NCBI GenBank assembly: GCA_019096195.1
Contig: JAGTXK010000005.1
Span: forward strand, 248,001-312,000
Length of the DNA: 64,000 nucleotides
Reading direction: 5' to 3'
Origin: Boletus sp. NGJ
Lineage: Eukaryota; Basidiomycota; Agaricomycetes; Boletales; Boletaceae
In this document: positions 62,454 to 64,000 of the stretch, piece after piece
How positions within the stretch are numbered: position 1 is the first letter of the stretch
Layout of the letters: every line of letters starts with the position of its first letter
Program-made: the position numbers and the translations under genes
The notes under the pieces: model-generated
The model's database searches: none
What the model was told of the DNA's origin: nothing
What the model saw: only the letters and a program-made list of their open reading frames with translations

Positions 62454-63798
62454 ATGTCGCTTACCATCAAATCAACCGTCCAGTTGACGTCAGGTATTTT
62501 AGAGTTCAATCCTGTTCACAATTCTTTACTGACGCCCAACGGTCCATGTAGGACATGCGATGCCCCTTCTCGGGTTTGGCGTGTACCAAAATTACAACAC
62601 ACGACCGTCCGTGCTAACAGCCTTTGCAGCCGGTTATAGGTATGTTGATCGATCCGTTACGATCGCAGTCTTTCAGCACTTGATCACATCTGATTTGCCG
62701 GTGCTCGTTAGACACGTCGATTCAGCCCAGGCGTACAAGAACGAAGCAGAAGTCGGTGAAGCTGTCAGAGAGAGTGGTCTCGAACGAAGCGACGTATTCA
62801 TCAGTACGCAACCGTGCGTGTTAAAGCAAGGTTCATCACGACGCTTATCGCTCTGCATGCAAAAGCCACGAAATGTATTAGTAAAACGCATGGCTATGAC
62901 AGCACCCTCGAAGGCGTCGACGAGTCGCTCGCAAGGTTTGGCTTCGGTAAGTGGGGATGAACGTTCCGATCACGTCTTCGGCAACTCACTTTTTGCTTCT
63001 CCGTCTATTGTTGTCGCTCAACAGATTATATTGACTTGTTTTTGATCCACGATCCTTTTTCTGGCACGGAACGACGCTTGGCCACCTACCGTGCCTTGCT
63101 AGATGCCCAAAAGGCAGGGAAAATCAGGACGGTCGGGGTGTCGAACTAGTCGGTTCTTTTAAATCTGCCTCTCTCGATTCCCTGATTAACTTTCTGCAAT
63201 CTAGTGGTGTCAAGCATCTCGAGGAAATAAAAACTGCGGGGTTGCAGATGCCCGCTGTGGACCAAATCGAGGCATGTTCCATTTTCCATTGTCATTTAAA
63301 TGAGGTAATTTATTTCCCTGTGCGTAGCTTCATCCTCTGTGCCAGCAGCGGCCTGTTGTGGATTATTGTCGAACCCACGAGATTGTTGTGCAAGCGTACT
63401 GCCCGATTCTGCGCGGCAAGACGGATAATCCAGTGATTCAAGCGATGGCACAGAAGGTCAGGACTATCATCGCCGCGCCGCACCAGCGCCCTCATGCCTT
63501 CCATCCCATCGATCTAGCACGGGCGAGATCCCGCTCAGATACTCATCAGATGGTCCTTGCAGAAAGGGTGCGTTTTTCATCTTACTTATCGATGTGGAAG
63601 AATTTTAGATCGTTCTGCACCATTTCTTCTTGTTCTTGCAGATTTGTCCCCCTTCCAAAGTCGGCTACTTCCAGTAGGATCAGATCCAACGCAGAGATAT
63701 ACGACTTTTCGCTCGGTCCAGAGGATATAACGCTTTTGGATGACCTTGACGTCGGGAAAGCAGGAGCTATCAGTTGGAACCCAGTTGATGCACCTTGA
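62454..63798 (+). CDS. Aldo-keto reductase
   Basis: Nine exons: 62454-62493, 62552-62639, 62712-62803, 62866-62946, 63025-63148, 63205-63271, 63328-63456, 63518-63567 and 63642-63798. They give 275 aa in frame, a normal family length. The catalytic tetrad is present: D46 and Y51 in GYRHVDSAQAYKNEAEVG, K76 in FITTKC, and H109 in YIDLFLIHDP. The cofactor site is seen in VPLPKSATSSRIRSNAEIYD. Other blocks: GKIRTVGVSNYGVKHLEEI and MPAVDQIELHPLCQQRPVVD. These NADPH enzymes reduce aldehydes and ketones in the cytosol. The sequence resembles the fungal Gcy/Ypr-like and 2,5-diketogluconate reductase-type group; the substrate is not predictable. Intron 6 (63272-63327) needs a GC donor (GAG|GCATGT), a typical GC-AG donor context. 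The stop is 202 bp from the window's right edge. Confidence 0.9.
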
Positions 63799-64000
63799 AC
63801 TCCGATACGAATATTCCGTGATGGTTGCAAGGTCAGAAGTGTAAATTTATCCTGTTATATGCTTGGCTCTCTCGACTCCGGATCAGTGACACTGCAGCGA
63901 GGCGACATGTCGTAACAAGCTCGAAAAATGAACTTCATACACAATATTGTGTTACACCACTTTCTTTCTTCATTGTTCGTCAATAGAGTTGTATCAGCGG

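Overview
This 64 kb window is nuclear DNA of a filamentous basidiomycete, most likely an Agaricomycete. The genes carry many short introns (mostly 50-80 nt, GT-AG with a few GC-AG), and the gene set is eukaryotic: Mediator, TFIIH, APC/C, proteasome and autophagy proteins, Zn2Cys6 and HMG-box regulators, and an F-box/LRR-type protein. I placed the splice sites by hand from reading frames, conserved family motifs and GT/AG sites. Most multi-exon models below keep frame from start to stop. I make no confident species call; a Rhizoctonia-like fungus is only a guess.

Left part (1-17.7 kb): a membrane-anchored conserved protein running off the left edge (minus); a CSL (CBF1/Su(H)/Lag-1) transcription factor (minus); a 491-aa protein of unknown function (plus); then 5.2 kb without a recognisable gene. 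A 453-aa coiled-coil protein (minus) and the proteasome assembly chaperone Poc4/PAC4 (plus) follow, sharing a 216-bp divergent promoter.

Middle part (17.9-35.3 kb): the DYRK-family kinase YAK1 (plus, nine exons); a PHOSPHO-type HAD phosphatase with three apparent +1 frameshifts (minus), divergent from the TFIIH subunit TFB1 (plus, eleven exons); the small APC/C subunit CDC26; an F-box/LRR-like protein (minus); and a MATA-type HMG-box factor (minus).

Right part (36.9-64 kb): a head-to-tail array of five copies of a PheA/TfdB-type FAD hydroxylase gene. From left to right these are an internally deleted fragment, a broken copy, a second broken copy and two intact copies. The array ends 210 bp before ATG5. 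After a gene-poor 5 kb come a Zn2Cys6 regulator (minus), an SLC35C2-like transporter (minus), MED31 (minus), the deubiquitinase UCH37/UCHL5 (plus, 137-bp divergent promoter with MED31) and an aldo-keto reductase (plus).

Most genes are housekeeping and regulatory: transcription (MED31, TFB1, CSL, HMG, Zn cluster), protein turnover (POC4, UCH37, CDC26, F-box, ATG5) and nutrient/stress signalling (YAK1). The accessory element is the hydroxylase array, a clear case of tandem duplication and decay. Its units share both their exon pattern and an upstream box resembling TGACTAAACTATA. I found no convincing tRNA, CRISPR, viral or transposon element.
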